From positions 1 to 12,970 of the forward strand of contig WRIM01000007.1 of the NCBI GenBank assembly GCA_009782725.1: a stretch of DNA of 12,970 nucleotides. Reading direction: 5' to 3'. Within the stretch, counting starts at the first letter, position 1. Each line of letters opens with the position of its first letter. Source of the DNA: Alphaproteobacteria bacterium (GTDB lineage: Bacteria; Pseudomonadota; Alphaproteobacteria; Rs-D84). The notes beneath the pieces were generated by a model that ran no database searches, had not been told where the DNA came from, and saw only the letters and a program-made list of their open reading frames with translations. This document shows, piece by piece, positions 1-5,857 of this stretch. The translations under genes and the position numbers were made by a program.

Positions 1-227
1 GAACAATAATCGCCGATTACAGATATCATGTTATAGACGCCGTGCATGATAATGACGAATCGATACAGCTGTATTCCAAAATTCCAGGATTCAAGGCAGG
101 CACACAAAAATTCAAACCGCATAAATTTAAAACAGACTTTTATGACGCGGCCATGAATGACCCAGACAGAAAACCCGATGAAATGCCAATGGACAGAATG
201 ATAGTATTAAGCCGAGACGATAGATAA
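1..227 (+). CDS. C-terminal part of an unrecognised protein (5' end outside window)
   Basis: A frame open from position 3 to the TAA at 225-227 gives 74 residues. The GTG at 42 is probably internal, because the frame is open to the window edge. The tail is hydrophilic, with a basic middle (KFKPHKFK) and an acidic end (DPDRKPDEMPMDR). I see no motif, membrane segment or family signature and assign no function. It is the only plus-strand gene, and its stop lies 2 bases from the stop of the convergent antiporter gene, with no terminator hairpin between them. Codon choice differs from the minus-strand genes: four of five Arg codons are AGA and four of six Ile codons are ATA, whereas the neighbours mostly use CGC and ATT/ATC. 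This could mean low expression or a different origin. That it is a real gene is likely but not certain. Confidence 0.6.
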   Translation, partial: TIIADYRYHVIDAVHDNDESIQLYSKIPGFKAGTQKFKPHKFKTDFYDAAMNDPDRKPDEMPMDRMIVLSRDDR

Positions 228-229
228 TA

Positions 230-1939
230 TTATTTATTTCTATCTAAAATATTATTCAGCGTTTCGTAATTATTTCCGCGAAGGCGCGACATCAATATCT
301 CGACCTGGGCCGGTTTGATGCCCATGTCTAATAATACTTGCTCCCCAAGCATAAACGACGATTCGATTGTTTCCGGCAATGCCATTTTCGCGCCTTCCTT
401 GGTCAATATGTCCGCTTCGGTCATGTTTCTTGCGCGGGCGAAAATGCGAACGCGCGGCGCGATGCCGTGTATCGCGCGAACGGTGCGTTTTGCGATATCC
501 GCATTGTCCAACGCGATTACAACCGATTTTGCCCCGCGGGGCTTTAGTCCGAATTCTTGCAATATCGCAGGCTTTGTCGTATCTCCGTAAAACACATTAT
601 ATCCGTCGTTGCGGCCAAGTATTACTTTGTCCACGTTCATATCTATGGCGACATACGGTATGTTTTGAGATTTCAGCATTTTCGCAATAGTTTGACCAAC
701 ACGGCCGAATCCGCATATTATGACTTCGGGCTTCATTTTCGCGCCGGGGACAGAGTTTACTTTCTTTGCTTTATTTTCCGAAAATAATTTGCCCGATTGA
801 TAAAGCCGGTCGTATATCGCCAACAATATCGGCGTCACCATCATCGATACTATGATAATCGCCATAATTATTTCCGCATGCGCGATTGGAATCGGCTCTA
901 TCCCGCTTTGCTTCATAGTGGCAAGGATTAACAATCCGAACTCTCCGCCCTGGGCAAGTATTAGTGCGATTAAAAAAGCCTCGCGGTTCATGACGCGGCG
1001 CACGCGCGCAACAATATATATTGCGACGAATTTTACGATAACCAATCCCGCAACACCCAATGCGATAATCCACCAATTATCAATCAATAACGGAACATTA
1101 AAGCCCAGTCCCAACGCTATGAAAAAGAACGCCAAGAACAACATCTGATACGGGTTTATGTCTGCCTGAACCTGGTGCCTGTATACCGTCTCAGACAACA
1201 ACATACCGGCCAAGAACGCGCCCATTGCCGCGGGCAGCCCCACGAATTCAAAAACAACGGCCCAAAGCACGATGTTCAGCATAATGGCAAGCAAGAACGC
1301 CTCTTTGGATTTTAATCTTGTAACGCGCTTCATCAATGGGTTCAGAAGATACCGCCCGACGATGACAACGCCAAGGATAAGACCCGCGGACAACACCAAG
1401 ATATCAATCACATGCGCGCCCAAATTAAAAGAATGCCCCGCGAACACGGGCAGCATGGCAAGAAGCGGAATGGCAAGCAAGTCTTGGAATAATAATATTG
1501 AAAAAGTCTGGCGCCCCAATCCCGATTGCAATTCGTTTCGGTCGGCAAGCAATCCCAAATCCGACGACGTGCTTGACATCGCAAGCATCAACGCGATCAT
1601 GACGGTGCCCATAATCGACCAATGCGTCACGCCGAAAAGTATCGGGAAAAGCATCATGGCGACGACAAGCACTTGGGCCGCGCCAAATCCGAATATTGTG
1701 CGCTTCATCTGCCAAAGGCGCTTTATATTCAATTCCAATCCCATAGAGAACCAAAGGAATATGATACCCAATTGCCCAAGGAAGCTCCAAATCTCATTCA
1801 ATTCGAAAAGTCCCAAAACATATTGCCCCGACATGATTCCCGCAAGCAAGAACGCAAGCAGCGTTCCAATCCGCGCAACGCGCAACAAGAACACAAGCGC
1901 GAATGCAATTGCGAAAAATATAAGTATGGATTGGGTCAT
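230..1939 (-). CDS. CPA2-family monovalent cation:proton antiporter, KefB/KefC/YbaL type, with RCK domain
   Basis: A 569-residue inner-membrane protein expected to exchange K+ (or Na+) for H+. Residues about 1-385 are a chain of roughly 12 hydrophobic segments with family landmarks: SMGLELNIKRLW, LLFQDLLAIPLL and GAFLAGMLLSE...YRHQVQADI. Residues about 405-520 form a cytoplasmic RCK (TrkA-N-like) nucleotide-binding domain with the Rossmann loop G410-F-G-R-V-G415, then YGD and FARAR as in KefB/KefC. The length is near that of KefB/YbaL. ATG 1937-1939 is chosen for its strong Shine-Dalgarno and a membrane segment starting at once. It is the last gene of the dacA-recR-rsmA run, 24 bases after the rsmA stop. 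The family is secure. Whether it is a glutathione-gated KefB/C or a YbaL-like protein cannot be told here, so no symbol is given. Confidence 0.94.
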   Translation of the reverse strand: MTQSILIFFAIAFALVFLLRVARIGTLLAFLLAGIMSGQYVLGLFELNEIWSFLGQLGIIFLWFSMGLELNIKRLWQMKRTIFGFGAAQVLVVAMMLFPILFGVTHWSIMGTVMIALMLAMSSTSSDLGLLADRNELQSGLGRQTFSILLFQDLLAIPLLAMLPVFAGHSFNLGAHVIDILVLSAGLILGVVIVGRYLLNPLMKRVTRLKSKEAFLLAIMLNIVLWAVVFEFVGLPAAMGAFLAGMLLSETVYRHQVQADINPYQMLFLAFFFIALGLGFNVPLLIDNWWIIALGVAGLVIVKFVAIYIVARVRRVMNREAFLIALILAQGGEFGLLILATMKQSGIEPIPIAHAEIIMAIIIVSMMVTPILLAIYDRLYQSGKLFSENKAKKVNSVPGAKMKPEVIICGFGRVGQTIAKMLKSQNIPYVAIDMNVDKVILGRNDGYNVFYGDTTKPAILQEFGLKPRGAKSVVIALDNADIAKRTVRAIHGIAPRVRIFARARNMTEADILTKEGAKMALPETIESSFMLGEQVLLDMGIKPAQVEILMSRLRGNNYETLNNILDRNK

Positions 1940-1946
1940 CTTCTCT

Positions 1947-1951
1947 CTCCT
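1947..1951 (-). promoter_or_regulatory. Shine-Dalgarno of the CPA2 antiporter gene
   Basis: The minus strand reads AGGAG, 7 bases before ATG 1937-1939. It is the best ribosome binding site in the dacA-recR-rsmA-antiporter run, fits the 24-base gap after rsmA, and fixes the start codon. Confidence 0.8.
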
Positions 1952-1963
1952 GAATTATTCAAA

Positions 1964-2914
1964 TTATAGCATAATACCGCACGCAATTTCTGCAAATTTT
2001 TCGGGATTTAATTCTTCCGCGCGTTCCATGCCGGTTAAACCGAATGCGGCCCAATCGACGCCCGGAATAATACCGCGAATCATCTTGCGACGCTGACCGA
2101 AAAGGCGCGCGGTTAATTTTTCAATATTTTCAATATTCGCCGTTTGCTTTTTCTTTGGAAGAATTTGCACCACCGCGGATTCAACCTTTGGCGCGGGCGT
2201 AAACGCGGTACGCGGAACATTAAACAAAATCTTTGCATCCGCGATTAACGATGTTAATACCGACAGCCGGCCGTATTGTTCGCCGCCGACTTTTGCAACT
2301 ATGCGCTCTGCGACCTCGCGTTGGAACATCAAAGTCATGGAAGAGATTTGAGGTTTGAGCCCCGGCCTTCGCCGGGGTGACAACCCAGCGGTTTGAGATT
2401 CGGCAATAATATGCAACCAACGAATTAATAATTCCGTGCCAATATTATACGGCAGATTTGAACAAATCGCATATTGTTCATTTTCAATTTTCAATTTTCC
2501 ATTTTCAATTTTCAATGCATCGCCGTAAACGATTTCTAATCGGCCGTCGCTGACGGATTTGATTTGTTCCAAAATCGGCGCCGTGGTTTTGTCTTTTTCA
2601 ATTGCGATGACGCGCGCGGCGCCCGCCATTAATAACGCGCGGGTAAGTCCCCCCGGCCCAGGCCCCACTTCGACAACATCGGTATTTTCAATGTCCGGCA
2701 CGCTTCGCGCGATTTTACCGGTCAGGTTTAAATCGAACAAAAAATTCTGACCCAACGCTTTTTTGGGCTCTAAACCCGCGGCGCGCATCATGTCCGATAC
2801 CGGCGGTAAATTACAAAGTTCAAAGTGCAAAGTGCAATGTTCAATTGTTGCGTCGGCAAAGCCGACGCCATTATCATTTGAACTTTGAACTTTGCACTTT
2901 GAACATTTTTTCAT
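1964..2914 (-). CDS. rsmA: 16S rRNA (adenine1518-N6/adenine1519-N6)-dimethyltransferase RsmA (KsgA), carrying three repeat-derived insertions
   Basis: Dimethylates two adjacent adenines near the 3' end of 16S rRNA with S-adenosylmethionine, late in 30S assembly. Seen: ALGQNF (53-58), SAM motif I EVGPGPGGLTRALL (82-95), acidic IAIEKD (103-108), GDAL (131-134), catalytic NLPYNIGT (153-160), MFQREVAERI (196-205) and FTPAPKVESAV (238-248). ATG 2912-2914 overlaps the recR TGA as ATGA, giving 316 residues; an in-frame start at 3022 would lie deep in recR. Compared with the family plan, three segments look foreign: residues about 4-35 before LPPVSDMM, 135-147 before the NLPY motif, and 172-192 after RWL. 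Each coincides with a DNA repeat (2811-2910, 2473-2514, 2342-2402). An alternative start is the MM at 42-43, which would drop the first insertion, but it has no evident ribosome site. Identity is secure; the exact start is less so. Confidence 0.95.
   Translation of the reverse strand: MKKCSKCKVQSSNDNGVGFADATIEHCTLHFELCNLPPVSDMMRAAGLEPKKALGQNFLFDLNLTGKIARSVPDIENTDVVEVGPGPGGLTRALLMAGAARVIAIEKDKTTAPILEQIKSVSDGRLEIVYGDALKIENGKLKIENEQYAICSNLPYNIGTELLIRWLHIIAESQTAGLSPRRRPGLKPQISSMTLMFQREVAERIVAKVGGEQYGRLSVLTSLIADAKILFNVPRTAFTPAPKVESAVVQILPKKKQTANIENIEKLTARLFGQRRKMIRGIIPGVDWAAFGLTGMERAEELNPEKFAEIACGIML
2342..2402. repeat. GC-rich palindromic repeat inside rsmA (scattered proteobacterial 'PAKAGAQ' type)
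   Basis: A 7-base perfect stem ccccggc (2360-2366) / gccgggg (2371-2377) around loop cttc. The minus strand reads GTCACCCCGGCGAAGGCCGG, the core of a palindrome I know to be scattered in many proteobacterial genomes; read on the minus strand in another frame it encodes the familiar VTPAKAGAQ. In the rsmA frame it encodes LSPRRRPGLKP. It is flanked by partial 7-base copies: gatttga ggtttga at 2344-2357 and ggtttga at 2390-2396. It adds about 20 residues between RWL and MTLMFQ without breaking the frame. Confidence 0.75.
2473..2514. repeat. Heptanucleotide tandem repeat in rsmA (attttca units)
   Basis: Six consecutive 7-base units: attgttc, attttca, attttca, attttcc, attttca, attttca. The period is exact. 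On the minus strand the 42 bases encode exactly 14 residues containing KIENGKLKIENE, inserted between the GDAL and NLPYN motifs of RsmA. I see no adjacent GC-rich hairpin at this copy. Confidence 0.85.
2811..2910. repeat. Large palindromic element with heptanucleotide arms at the 5' end of rsmA
   Basis: The left arm 2818-2844 and right arm 2878-2904 are 27 bases each and complementary at 25. Both are built of 7-base units (gttcaaa, gtgcaaa, gtgcaat, gttcaat; gaacttt, gaacttt, gcacttt). Between them is a second perfect hairpin, gcgtcggc-aaa-gccgacgc (2850-2868), with 8-base arms and a 3-base loop. The whole element is in frame and encodes a Cys-rich stretch (residues about 2-35 of RsmA) lacking family counterparts. 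Confidence 0.88.
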
Positions 2915-3507
2915 ATTTTCTCTCTTCTTCCAAACGCCAGACTCAAGGTGCCGTCGTCGATATAATCCAAATCCCCTCCCAATGGCACTCCGCTTGCCAA
3001 TTCTGAGAATTCGACATTGCAATTTTTTAATTCGTTCTTTACATAATGCTGTGTTGTTTTGCCTTCGACCGTATTGGGAAGAACAAAAATTATTTCGGTA
3101 ATCGATTCATCATGGATGCGCCCCGGCAGTGTTTTTATGTTCAAATCATCCGGGGTTGTGCCGGCCGCGCCCGAAAGCAACCCGCCAAGTATATGATACC
3201 GGCCGTGAAATACGCCGGATTTTTCCAAAGTCCACACGTCGCCCAAATCGCGGACGACGCACAATTGGCCCGTCGCGCGGCCGGCATCCCGACAAAATTC
3301 GCATGATGAAAATTCCGCATCCGTAAGGCATCCGCATGCGACGCACGGCCGAATTGATTCGGCGGCATCCGCCAATGCCGCGGCAAGCGTGATCGCGCGC
3401 CCCGTTTTATCTTGAAGCAATGCCAACACTATGCGCTGTGCCGCGCGGCCGCCCACGCGCGGAAGCTTTGCAAATTGTTTGATAAGTTTTTCTATTTTTG
3501 GATTCAT
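2911..3507 (-). CDS. recR: Recombination mediator RecR
   Basis: Works with RecF/RecO to load RecA on SSB-coated gaps; forms a ring clamp on DNA. The 198 residues match the family length. In order: N-terminal helix-hairpin-helix (KLPRVGGRAAQRI, 14-26), C4 zinc site C55-x2-C58 and C69-x2-C72, Toprim domain from about 82 (LCVVRDLGDVWTLE, then PDDLNI and TVEGKTT), and the C-terminal GVPLGGDLDYIDDGTLSLAF. In the homologues I recall, the Toprim strand reads VVE; here the acidic residue is Arg86 followed by Asp87. ATG 3505-3507 follows the dacA stop by 3 bases with no clear Shine-Dalgarno, so translational coupling is likely. Its TGA overlaps the rsmA ATG by four bases. Identity is secure. Confidence 0.96.
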   Translation of the reverse strand: MNPKIEKLIKQFAKLPRVGGRAAQRIVLALLQDKTGRAITLAAALADAAESIRPCVACGCLTDAEFSSCEFCRDAGRATGQLCVVRDLGDVWTLEKSGVFHGRYHILGGLLSGAAGTTPDDLNIKTLPGRIHDESITEIIFVLPNTVEGKTTQHYVKNELKNCNVEFSELASGVPLGGDLDYIDDGTLSLAFGRREKI

Positions 3508-3510
3508 GGA

Positions 3511-4641
3511 TTATCTAAATATAAAGCAATCTATGCCGGCGCCGCGACAACGCGCCGCAATTGATTGCGCGGACGATTCGGAAAGGCCCCTTGCGCGCAC
3601 GCGGAACATTCCGTTCGGCGCGACCTCGATCACGGTGGCGACGCCCAACGCGCTTTGCACGCGTGTTTGCTGGGTCTGGGCCCCTTTGCTGCTTCCGAAT
3701 GCGCCGAATTGTATTCCCGCGTCGCCTTTGGCGACGCCGTTATTCGTTACTCGTGATTCGTGATTCGTTGATATGGCGCTTTGTGATTTTTCCATATCTT
3801 TACTCTCTACTCTCAACTCTTTACTCTGCACTGTTGGGGCCTGCCCCAACAGTGTGAATCCTTTGTCCAACATGCGGCGCGCAACATCCGCGCGAACGTC
3901 TTTGTTCGTCGCGCCCAAAACCACAGACATTATTCGCCTTCCGTCTCTTTGCGCCGTAGCGACAAGCGAATATTTCGATTTATTCGTAAAGCCCGTCTTC
4001 ATCCCGTCGCACCCTGGATACGACCCAAGCAAACGATTGCCATTAGTATAAGTCTTGCCGTTATATTCCCATGTCTTTATGCCAAAGTATTTCCAATATT
4101 GGGGAAAATGCTTGTAAACCGCCATGGAAAGCAGCGCGATATCGCGCGCAGACGACATATGGTCGTCGTCCGGCAACCCGGATGAATTTTCAAAATTTGT
4201 CTGGGACAAACCGATTTGCGATGCAACGTCCGTCATTAATGACGCGAAATTCCCCTCTTTCCCGCCTTTCAAATTTTCAGCCAAAACGCGCGCGATATCG
4301 TTCGCGGATATAACCGCAACCGCTTTGATAGCGTCTTCGACCCGGATTTTAGAACCGGCCGCCACGCCAAGTTTTATCGGACTTGCATTCGCCGCAGCCT
4401 GCGACACAATCAAATAATCATCCAGATGAAGCCGCCCATGTTCCAGCGCATCGAAAGCCAAATACATCGTCATGATTTTGGTAAGCGACGCCGGGTAATT
4501 CAGCTCGGTCGCGCGCTCTTGATACAACACGGCGCCGGTATCCATATCTGCGACAAGAACGGCGTTATATTGCGCGCTTTGCGCGCAAAAAGTGACAAGT
4601 GATAAGTGACAAGTGATAAGAAATGCGAATAGTTTTCTCAT
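3511..4641 (-). CDS. dacA: Secreted D-alanyl-D-alanine carboxypeptidase with C-terminal SPOR domain (DacA/PBP5-like)
   Basis: Trims the terminal D-Ala of peptidoglycan pentapeptides in the periplasm. The 376 residues run: signal peptide (about 1-23, core LITCHLSLVTF), serine peptidase S11 domain with S52-x-x-K55 (SLTK), S112-A-N114 and K215-T-G217, a repeat-rich linker (about 263-307), and a SPOR-like end (about 309-375, IQFGAFG...GIDCFIF) that in this fold binds denuded septal glycan. I see no classical PBP5 C-terminal beta domain; SPOR follows the linker. Three repeat tracts lie inside: one makes the signal-peptide core (4570-4619) and two make the linker (3719-3854). ATG 4639-4641 is the only start giving a charged MRK before the hydrophobic core. 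It heads a dacA-recR-rsmA-antiporter run. The symbol is family-level. Confidence 0.93.
   Translation of the reverse strand: MRKLFAFLITCHLSLVTFCAQSAQYNAVLVADMDTGAVLYQERATELNYPASLTKIMTMYLAFDALEHGRLHLDDYLIVSQAAANASPIKLGVAAGSKIRVEDAIKAVAVISANDIARVLAENLKGGKEGNFASLMTDVASQIGLSQTNFENSSGLPDDDHMSSARDIALLSMAVYKHFPQYWKYFGIKTWEYNGKTYTNGNRLLGSYPGCDGMKTGFTNKSKYSLVATAQRDGRRIMSVVLGATNKDVRADVARRMLDKGFTLLGQAPTVQSKELRVESKDMEKSQSAISTNHESRVTNNGVAKGDAGIQFGAFGSSKGAQTQQTRVQSALGVATVIEVAPNGMFRVRARGLSESSAQSIAARCRGAGIDCFIFR
3719..3854. repeat. Composite element in dacA linker: hairpin, heptads, inverted repeat, heptads, hairpin
   Basis: Left to right: perfect hairpin gcgtcgcc-ttt-ggcgacgc (3719-3737); four 7-base units attcgtt/actcgtg/attcgtg/attcgtt (3742-3769); a 7-base inverted repeat gatatgg...ccatatc (3770-3776 and 3792-3798) exactly filling the gap; five 7-base units tttactc/tctactc/tcaactc/tttactc/tgcactg (3799-3833); and an 11-base perfect hairpin cactgttgggg/ccccaacagtg (3829-3854, loop cctg). 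All is in frame with dacA and encodes the linker, including the peptides VQSKELRVESK and NHESRVTNNGVAKGDAG. Confidence 0.88.
4570..4619. repeat. Hairpin plus heptanucleotide repeat encoding the DacA signal peptide
   Basis: A perfect hairpin ttgcgcgc-ttt-gcgcgcaa (4570-4588), then three bases, then four 7-base units gtgacaa, gtgataa, gtgacaa, gtgataa (4592-4619). On the minus strand the heptads encode LITCHLSLVT, the hydrophobic core of the dacA signal peptide, and the hairpin encodes the segment FCAQSAQ around the likely cleavage region. The hairpin geometry (8-3-8) is the same as at 3719-3737 and 2850-2868. Confidence 0.88.
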
Positions 4642-4648
4642 ACCAATA

Positions 4649-4678
4649 AATTTAGCAAAAAAACGGAGAGTCGGGCAA
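4649..4678 (-). promoter_or_regulatory. Candidate sigma-70 promoter of dacA, predicting a leaderless mRNA
   Basis: Minus strand: -35 TTGCCC (4673-4678), 18-base spacer, -10 TAAATT (4649-4654). Only 7 bases separate the -10 from the A of the dacA ATG, the usual distance to a transcription start, and no Shine-Dalgarno is visible. The -35 is in the same CTTGCCC context and has the same 18-base spacing as the candidate at 12368-12397. It lies just after the rpsO terminator, where a new promoter is expected. Confidence 0.45.
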
Positions 4679-4683
4679 GTATT

Positions 4684-4709
4684 AAAAAACGGGCGAACGC
4701 CCGTTTTTT
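4684..4709 (-). terminator. Intrinsic terminator after rpsO
   Basis: A perfect stem aaaaaacgggc (4684-4694) / gcccgtttttt (4699-4709) with loop gaac. On the minus strand it ends in a run of six T, as for a Rho-independent terminator. It begins on the last base of the rpsO stop codon and closes the xseB-mutS-truB-rpsO unit. Being symmetrical it could also stop plus-strand transcription. Confidence 0.92.
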
Positions 4710-4981
4710 TATTTTCTGATACCCAATTTTTTAATCAGGGTTTCGTAATCTTCCGGGTTTCTGCCCTTGATATAGGACAGCAATTTTTTCCGGCGATTGA
4801 CCAACAAGAGGAGCCCGCGCTTTGAATGCTCGTCTTTGGGCATTTTCTTCATATGTTCGGTCAGATTCCGAATGCGTTCGGTCAAAACCGCAACTTGGGA
4901 TTCAACAGATCCGCCGTTGTCTTTGTCAGACGCTTTGAATTCTTTGATTAATTCTGTTTTTTTCGTTTTTGCAATCGACAT
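4709..4981 (-). CDS. rpsO: 30S ribosomal protein S15
   Basis: Binds the central domain of 16S rRNA early in 30S assembly and contributes to an intersubunit bridge. The 90 residues are close to the usual 89. Family landmarks: N-terminal helix (KTELIKEFK), GSVESQVAVLTERIRNLTEH (24-43), HSKRGLLLLVNRRKKLLSYIK (52-72, the RNA-binding region), then LIKKLGIRK. ATG 4979-4981 has a good AAGGA site. The truB stop lies 9 bases upstream, the common truB-rpsO order, and an intrinsic terminator follows at once. In many bacteria pnp follows rpsO; here dacA does. Very secure. Confidence 0.98.
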   Translation of the reverse strand: MSIAKTKKTELIKEFKASDKDNGGSVESQVAVLTERIRNLTEHMKKMPKDEHSKRGLLLLVNRRKKLLSYIKGRNPEDYETLIKKLGIRK

Positions 4982-4987
4982 TGTATT

Positions 4988-4992
4988 TCCTT
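4988..4992 (-). promoter_or_regulatory. Shine-Dalgarno of rpsO overlapping the truB stop codon
   Basis: The minus strand reads AAGGA, 6 bases before the rpsO ATG. Its first two bases are the last two of the truB TAA (4991-4993), so ribosomes ending truB stand on the rpsO binding site. Confidence 0.75.
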
Positions 4993-5857
4993 ATTGTTTT
5001 ATTATTCGTAATGGTCGCAACAGATTATCTTTTATTTCGCCGATTCCAATCAATTTAGAATCATTGTAAACCCGCCGCAAACCATTGCCATTTGATTGGA
5101 TAAATCCGCCGTTTTGAAAAGACGCGGCGTCATACCCGTTTAATTCCGCAACCAGAATGTCGTCCAGTCCGAAATCGGTCGGCATCAAGTAATCTTGTAC
5201 CGATTGAGGGGCATTATTATACAGATTTTCAAGAAAATCAAGCGAAACGGCATCTTTTATATAAAAATCATGCGTGCGGGTGCGCCGAATTGCGGTGCAG
5301 GTCGCCAAAAAGCCCCCTGCAAGCGCGCCGATATCCCGCGCAAGGCTTCGGACATACGTGCCCGCGCCGCATTGAACTTTGAAATTGTTTTCGCCCAAAT
5401 ATTCAAGATTATAAATCCGAACGCGTCGCGGGGGAATTTCGACCGGTTTTCCGGCAACTGCCAATTTGTATGCGCGAACGCCGTCGATATGAACGGCACT
5501 ATACGCCGGGGGAACTTGATCGATTTCGCCAATCAGTTTTGGAATCGCGGCCGCAATTTGCGCGTGCGTCGGCGCCATGTCATTTTGTTCCAAAACCCGG
5601 CCCGTAATATCATCGGTATCGGTGCAAGTTCCCCACTGTACAGAGAATTCATATTCTTTTTGGGGCGCTTCTTCCAGGTATGGAATCATTTTTGTTGCCT
5701 CAAAGAATGCGATTGGCAAAACTCCGGAAGCCATGGGGTCAAGCGTTCCCAAATGCCCGAACTTTTTAATGCCAAGCATCCGCGCAATGCGCCCACCCGC
5801 CGCGCGCGAGGACATACCGCTTGGTTTATCTAAAATAATCCAACCAGAATTTTTCAT
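4991..5857 (-). CDS. truB: tRNA pseudouridine(55) synthase TruB
   Basis: Converts U55 of the tRNA T-loop to pseudouridine. The 288 residues contain the N-terminal ILDKPSGMSS (8-17), the catalytic motif HLGTLDPMASG with Asp40 as nucleophile, KEYEF, VPPAYSAVHIDGVRAYKLA (substrate-binding region), CGAGTYVRSLARDIG, and a C-terminal PUA-like end (about 225-288). ATG 5855-5857 overlaps the mutS TGA by one base (TGATG). Longer in-frame starts up to 5989 lie within mutS and add residues the family lacks. No clear Shine-Dalgarno, so coupling to mutS is likely. Identity is secure. Confidence 0.96.
   Translation of the reverse strand: MKNSGWIILDKPSGMSSRAAGGRIARMLGIKKFGHLGTLDPMASGVLPIAFFEATKMIPYLEEAPQKEYEFSVQWGTCTDTDDITGRVLEQNDMAPTHAQIAAAIPKLIGEIDQVPPAYSAVHIDGVRAYKLAVAGKPVEIPPRRVRIYNLEYLGENNFKVQCGAGTYVRSLARDIGALAGGFLATCTAIRRTRTHDFYIKDAVSLDFLENLYNNAPQSVQDYLMPTDFGLDDILVAELNGYDAASFQNGGFIQSNGNGLRRVYNDSKLIGIGEIKDNLLRPLRIIKQ

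Noticed and set aside
1272..2096. Plus-strand open frame (274 codons) antisense to the antiporter and rsmA end
   Set aside because: It lies over clear conserved motifs on the other strand and looks like low-information shadow sequence.
2915..3022. Upstream in-frame start for rsmA at 3022
   Set aside because: It would place 36 extra codons inside recR. The ATGA overlap at 2911-2914 is the better start.
2473..4619. Heptad tracts as CRISPR or CRISPR-like arrays
   Set aside because: Units are 7 bases, contiguous and without spacers; no cas gene is present.
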